DNA from: a bacterium
GTDB taxonomy: Bacteria; Patescibacteriota; Gracilibacteria; UBA1369; GCA-2718715
NCBI GenBank assembly: GCA_002718715.1
Contig: PBFJ01000041.1
Coordinates: 1-64,000 of the forward strand
Length of the DNA stretch: 64,000 nucleotides
Direction of reading: 5' to 3'
Part shown: positions 60,955 through 64,000 of the stretch, in pieces
Numbering within the stretch: position 1 is the stretch's first letter
Layout of the letters: the number at the start of each line of letters is the position of its first letter
The notes under the pieces: model-generated
The model's input: only the letters and a program-made list of their open reading frames with translations
Databases searched by the model: none
What the model was told of the DNA's origin: nothing
Position numbers and translations under genes: made by a program

Positions 60955-62130
60955 TTAAATAACTAATGGTTCAATGTCCGTCCAAGTCGAATTATTTTTA
61001 AGACTTTTAAAAGCCGATTCAATTACTGCTGTTGAGTATATTGCTTCTTTTGCATCACAAACCCTAGTATCATTTTTAGAACTGAATTTATTTATTACAT
61101 TAAATAAATAATTATTAATTGACTCAATTCCATATCCCTCAAATATAAAAGAATCTTTATAAGAATAAATTTTAGTAAAGTCTGGATTAACCTCTTCTGT
61201 AAATGCATCGTCAGTTAAGATTTTTAATCCTCTCTCTTTTTGTTCACAATCTAATCTTCCTTTAGTACCGACAATATGAAAATCTTGCTTTGACATTGAG
61301 GATGATTTATTGGATTCTATCCAACTACAAATTATAAATTGATTAAAAGAAATGTTTTTATTAGTTTCCCACTCAATGTTACATTGAATACTATCGTAAG
61401 AATTAATGCCTTTTTTTATTAAAAAAGATTTTTGACCTGACGCATTTACTCTTTTTGGGACTGCACCTGTTACATATCTCATAACGTCAACATAATGTAC
61501 ACCTAAGTAAGAAAAAATATTGCTTCTTTCTACCCAATTTTTAAAGTTTTCCATTGGCACCTCTTTTCTTTGAGTATATTCCGTATATGAGTAAAGAGGT
61601 TCACCAATAAGACCATTTTGAAAAGAATCTCTGACATATTTTATTTGTCTATCAAATCTTTTATGAAATTCAACGAAAATAGGTACAGCTAATTTTTTAC
61701 TTAATTCGTATAATTTTATAGATTCATTAAGTTTTAAAGTAAGAGGCTTAACTACCATTAATGGAATTTTGGCTTTTAAAAGTGCCTCTGACCATTCATA
61801 GTGCAGATCATCAGGAATTGAAATAATTCCAGCAAGAAAGTTTTTACTAATTTTATATTCCTTTAAAAATATTTTTGGTAATCCTTTGCAAAAAATAAAT
61901 TTGTATTTTACAAGATCTTTTGTATCAATTAATTTTTTCAAGGATTCATATTTTTCTAAAAAATGATTTTTACTATTTTCTTTATTAATCGCAATGATTA
62001 TTTTTACATTAATTTGATTTAATTTTGCGAATGAGAATATTGCAGGCAGAATAGTTCCATATTCTTTTTTATTCTTTCCACAAACATAGAATCCAGTCCC
62101 AACTAAAATTATTTCTAAAGATTTTTTCAT
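60955..62130 (-). CDS. Gfo/Idh/MocA-family oxidoreductase
   Basis: This 391-residue protein has an N-terminal Rossmann domain (LEIILVGTGFYVCGKN), a MVVKPLTLKL motif that replaces the usual EKP with VKP, and a C-terminal domain with YTEYTQRKEVPMENF, YLGVHYVDVMRYVTGAVPKRV and SWIESN. The H-x2-D in GVHYVDVMRYV fits the substrate-binding His/Asp of the family. It should oxidise or reduce a sugar or sugar acid with NAD(P). The ATG lies 2 bases after the stop of the Ldh2-type gene, giving a tight operon. It is longer than the PtmF-position protein at 11992 (327 residues) and not closely similar to it. Confidence 0.88.
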   Translation of the reverse strand: MKKSLEIILVGTGFYVCGKNKKEYGTILPAIFSFAKLNQINVKIIIAINKENSKNHFLEKYESLKKLIDTKDLVKYKFIFCKGLPKIFLKEYKISKNFLAGIISIPDDLHYEWSEALLKAKIPLMVVKPLTLKLNESIKLYELSKKLAVPIFVEFHKRFDRQIKYVRDSFQNGLIGEPLYSYTEYTQRKEVPMENFKNWVERSNIFSYLGVHYVDVMRYVTGAVPKRVNASGQKSFLIKKGINSYDSIQCNIEWETNKNISFNQFIICSWIESNKSSSMSKQDFHIVGTKGRLDCEQKERGLKILTDDAFTEEVNPDFTKIYSYKDSFIFEGYGIESINNYLFNVINKFSSKNDTRVCDAKEAIYSTAVIESAFKSLKNNSTWTDIEPLVI

Positions 62131-62132
62131 TT

Positions 62133-63143
62133 TTATTCAATAGATATTAAATCTAAGATATTTTTCATAACTGGAATACCTTTTTTTTCTCTTTCTTTCG
62201 AAAAAATGATTTGAGGATCATTTGGCATTAATACGGGTTGATTCTTATTATTTGGATCTTGTTCTCTAACTTCATCAGACATTATTTTTAATGCCTCATT
62301 AAATACATCTGAATGTATATTGACATCATTTCTAAATACAAGATAGAACTGACCTAAATTTCTATTTTGTTCAATAGATGAGCCATACATACTTGGTATA
62401 TGCGGACCAAAAGGCATTCCTGAAAGAGTAGAACAAAGGACTTCAACCATTGAAGCTAATGCAAAACCTTTATAGTTTCCAATTCCAAGAAGTGCTTTTG
62501 CCTTTTCAGGATTATTGGTAGGGTTGCCTTCGGCATCAACGGCTACATTATCTTTAAGTGTTTCATTTTTTTCTTTAGATTCAAGTATTTTATTCCAAGG
62601 AATAAAAGTGGGAGCCATATCAACGCAAAATGGTTCTTCATTTTTTCTTGGAGCAGCAAAGCAAATTGGGTTTGTCCCAAAAAAAGAGTTTTTTCCTCCA
62701 TAACTCTTTAATAATGAATCTGCATGAGTAAAAGAAAAGCTACAAAATCCATTTCTTGCCGCCTTTAATGAAAAAGAGGCCATAGCACCAGGATGACTCG
62801 AATTGAAGACAGAAATTGCTGAAATTCCATATTTATTTGCTAAATCCATTCCTATTTCTATACTTTTAAATCCTGCCGCATGGCCAAATCCATTATCAGC
62901 ATCGAGGCCTACAAAAGCAGGAAATGTATTTATTACGTCTAGTTTTGGATTGCCATTTATTCTTCCATTTTTTAAAGAATTAATATAATGCGGTAATAAC
63001 CTGATTCCATGTGAATCTACCCCTCTTAAAGAAGTTTCAACTAATCCTTTGGAAACAGATTCGGCTGAAAAATCGTTAGCTCCGTTTTTAATTAAACATT
63101 CCTTTATTTTGATCTCTAAAATTTTATGATCTATCTTTTTCAT
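62133..63143 (-). CDS. Ldh2-type malate/L-lactate/ureidoglycolate dehydrogenase family protein
   Basis: This 336-residue protein belongs to the NAD(P)-dependent Ldh2 family: GVDSHGIRLLPHYINSL near residue 45 (the DSHGI motif with the catalytic His), GFGHAAGFKSIEIGM, SSHPGAMASF, YGGKNSFFGTNPICFAAP and NYKGFALASMVEVL. Such enzymes reduce a 2-keto acid to a 2-hydroxy acid or reverse. In this locus it may set the C2 oxidation state of a sugar acid. A longer frame to 63197 would overlap the upstream gene; the ATG at 63143, 4 bases after that stop, is preferred. Gap to the Gfo/Idh/MocA gene is 2 bases. Confidence 0.9.
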   Translation of the reverse strand: MKKIDHKILEIKIKECLIKNGANDFSAESVSKGLVETSLRGVDSHGIRLLPHYINSLKNGRINGNPKLDVINTFPAFVGLDADNGFGHAAGFKSIEIGMDLANKYGISAISVFNSSHPGAMASFSLKAARNGFCSFSFTHADSLLKSYGGKNSFFGTNPICFAAPRKNEEPFCVDMAPTFIPWNKILESKEKNETLKDNVAVDAEGNPTNNPEKAKALLGIGNYKGFALASMVEVLCSTLSGMPFGPHIPSMYGSSIEQNRNLGQFYLVFRNDVNIHSDVFNEALKIMSDEVREQDPNNKNQPVLMPNDPQIIFSKEREKKGIPVMKNILDLISIE

Positions 63144-63147
63144 AATA

Positions 63148-63855
63148 TTATTCAGAGTAATATTCAACTTTATTATTGTATGACTTGAATCCCTCAATAA
63201 CTGATCTTATTAATTTAAAGTCATCTTCATTTTTAATAACTAAAGAGGTGAGCCTTGATTGTATTTCATAATATCCTACTGATCCTGAAAAGAAGCTGTA
63301 TTTGTTTTTTAAATAGTTTTGTTTGAAAACTTTACTTTCCCAACCCATCATGGATGGAACAAAAGATTTAATTGGTTTTAAATCTTGAGTTTTTGAAAAC
63401 TTGTCTTTAGTTGTAAAATTTATTGGAGATTCTTCAAATAAAGCTTGTATATAATTAGATTGGACTGAAAATAATGAATTAAAACCTTCTTGAATTAAAG
63501 TAGTAGTAAAGTTTATAATATCTTTTTTTGTCTGGAGCGGTGCTATTGCATTAAACCAAACAATATAATCACAATCAAATTGATTTATAAAGTCATATAT
63601 AACGTCATCTGATTTCGCATCACTAGAAGAAAGTAAGGAATTTCTATTGTAATATTGCAAATTATAGTTTTCTGCAATTTTCTTAAAAAGAATATTATCA
63701 CCATTAATGACAATTTGATCAAATATTTCTGAATTTATAGCAGATTCAATCCCCCACGCTAAAACTGGTTTGCCTTCTATAAGTGCTAGATTTTTTTGCT
63801 TAAATCTTTGTGACCCTATTCTTGCAGGTATCATACAAATAATTTTATTTTTCAT
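63148..63855 (-). CDS. Acylneuraminate-type CMP-sugar synthetase
   Basis: This 235-residue enzyme has ICMIPARIGSQRFKQKNLALI near the N-terminus (the 'IPAR.gS.r...KN' nucleotide loop), QIVINGDNILF, a DAKSDDVIYDFI region and WFNAIAPLQTKKD in place of TSPL-R. The last is changed, so the bound acid may differ from NeuNAc or legionaminate. It is the first gene of the long minus-strand run and is followed after 4 bases by the Ldh2-type gene. No NeuB-like synthase is beside it, unlike LegI at 15084, so the acid it activates may be made by a different route or may be a simpler keto acid. Confidence 0.86.
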   Translation of the reverse strand: MKNKIICMIPARIGSQRFKQKNLALIEGKPVLAWGIESAINSEIFDQIVINGDNILFKKIAENYNLQYYNRNSLLSSSDAKSDDVIYDFINQFDCDYIVWFNAIAPLQTKKDIINFTTTLIQEGFNSLFSVQSNYIQALFEESPINFTTKDKFSKTQDLKPIKSFVPSMMGWESKVFKQNYLKNKYSFFSGSVGYYEIQSRLTSLVIKNEDDFKLIRSVIEGFKSYNNKVEYYSE

Positions 63856-63858
63856 TTT

Positions 63859-63885
63859 TTGATTAATATAACAAAGACTGATAAT
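63859..63885 (+). promoter_or_regulatory. Candidate promoter for the RmlD-like gene
   Basis: TTGATT (63859-63864) and GATAAT (63880-63885, as TGATAAT) are spaced by 15 bases, 60 bases before the ATG at 63946, in the 90-bp gap between divergent genes. Confidence 0.3.
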
Positions 63886-63945
63886 GTAAGAAAAAATTTT
63901 TAAGTAAATTAAATCCTTTACATAGAAACTTTTTAAAGTAAAAAA

Positions 63946-64000
63946 ATGAAATTATTAATACTTGGATCAAATGGACTTTTAGGTAATACATTAATAAAAT
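63946..64000 (+). CDS. Start of an RmlD-like SDR, truncated by the window end
   Basis: Only 18 codons are inside the window. They read MKLLILGSNGLLGNTLIK, the NAD(P)-binding GxxGxxG strand of dTDP-4-dehydrorhamnose-reductase-type SDRs. It diverges from the CMP-sugar synthetase at 63855. Substrate cannot be judged from this stub. Confidence 0.65.
   Translation, partial: MKLLILGSNGLLGNTLIK

Noticed and set aside
62133-63197. Longer N-terminus for the Ldh2-type protein
   Set aside because: It would overlap the upstream gene by 50 bases, and the ATG at 63143 gives the family start with a 4-base gap.

Overview
The window is one uninterrupted block of cell-surface polysaccharide genes. The DNA is strongly AT-rich by eye, genes run on both strands in short operons, many intergenic gaps are 100-290 bp, and start codons include several GTG and TTG. 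I saw no rRNA, tRNA, integrase, transposase or CRISPR array. Base composition, mixed-strand layout and gene content best fit a hypervariable surface-sugar island of a low-GC marine bacterium. Prochlorococcus (high-light type) is my first guess. SAR11-like bacteria are less likely because their genomes are more tightly packed. This taxonomic call is inference, not proven by any single gene. No stretch longer than 300 bases lacks a gene.

Layout. (A) 1-2804: end of an SDR-like protein and two GT4 glycosyltransferases. (B) 3030-6062, minus strand: a DRE-TIM aldolase with an extra C-terminal domain, a KdsB-like CMP-sugar synthetase and a HAD phosphatase, which look like a pathway to a CMP-activated ulosonic acid. 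(C) 6288-20278: an almost complete Campylobacter-type legionaminic acid pathway (PtmE, LegB, PtmA, LegF/PtmB, a PtmF-position oxidoreductase, LegC, LegH, LegI, LegG) ending in an amidation unit (PtmG/WbpG-like amidotransferase plus a HisF-HisH fusion), so the likely product is an acetimidoyl or amidino derivative of CMP-legionaminate. (D) 20419-25895: a PhyH-like oxygenase, a divergent aldo/keto-reductase-like protein, a GT2 enzyme and a large membrane protein. (E) 25895-40026: a GDP-heptose group (GmhA, HddA, GmhB, HddC) mixed with a C-methyltransferase, a ColD-like dehydrase, a GMD-like dehydratase, several SDR enzymes, an LhgO-like flavoprotein and a split, minimal thiamine-diphosphate enzyme. 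Together they suggest a highly modified, perhaps branched deoxy-heptose. (F) 40198-44588: a GT-B-like protein, an MsbA/PglK-type ABC exporter and GDP-fucose synthase. (G) 44611-53253, minus strand: a near-complete polyprenyl-phosphoryl-D-arabinofuranose pathway (UbiA-type phosphoribosyltransferase, HAD phosphatase fused to a flippase-like membrane domain, GtrA, DprE1-like, DprE2-like) plus a flavoprotein, a deacetylase and a multi-pass membrane protein that could be the arabinosyltransferase. (H) 53263-63855, minus strand: FemAB-like and DegT-like proteins, GalE, GT2, a GT-B-like protein, a GT2-cytidylyltransferase fusion, a Gfo/Idh/MocA oxidoreductase, an Ldh2-type dehydrogenase and another CMP-sugar synthetase. 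(I) 63946-64000: the first codons of an RmlD-like SDR.

Together the genes make several rare activated sugars (CMP-ulosonic acids, GDP-heptose derivatives, polyprenyl-P-arabinose, UDP-galactose) and assemble and export glycans. No initiating sugar-phosphate transferase, Wzx/Wzy pair or Wzm/Wzt pair is visible here. The only clear exporter is the ABC protein at 41764-43512.
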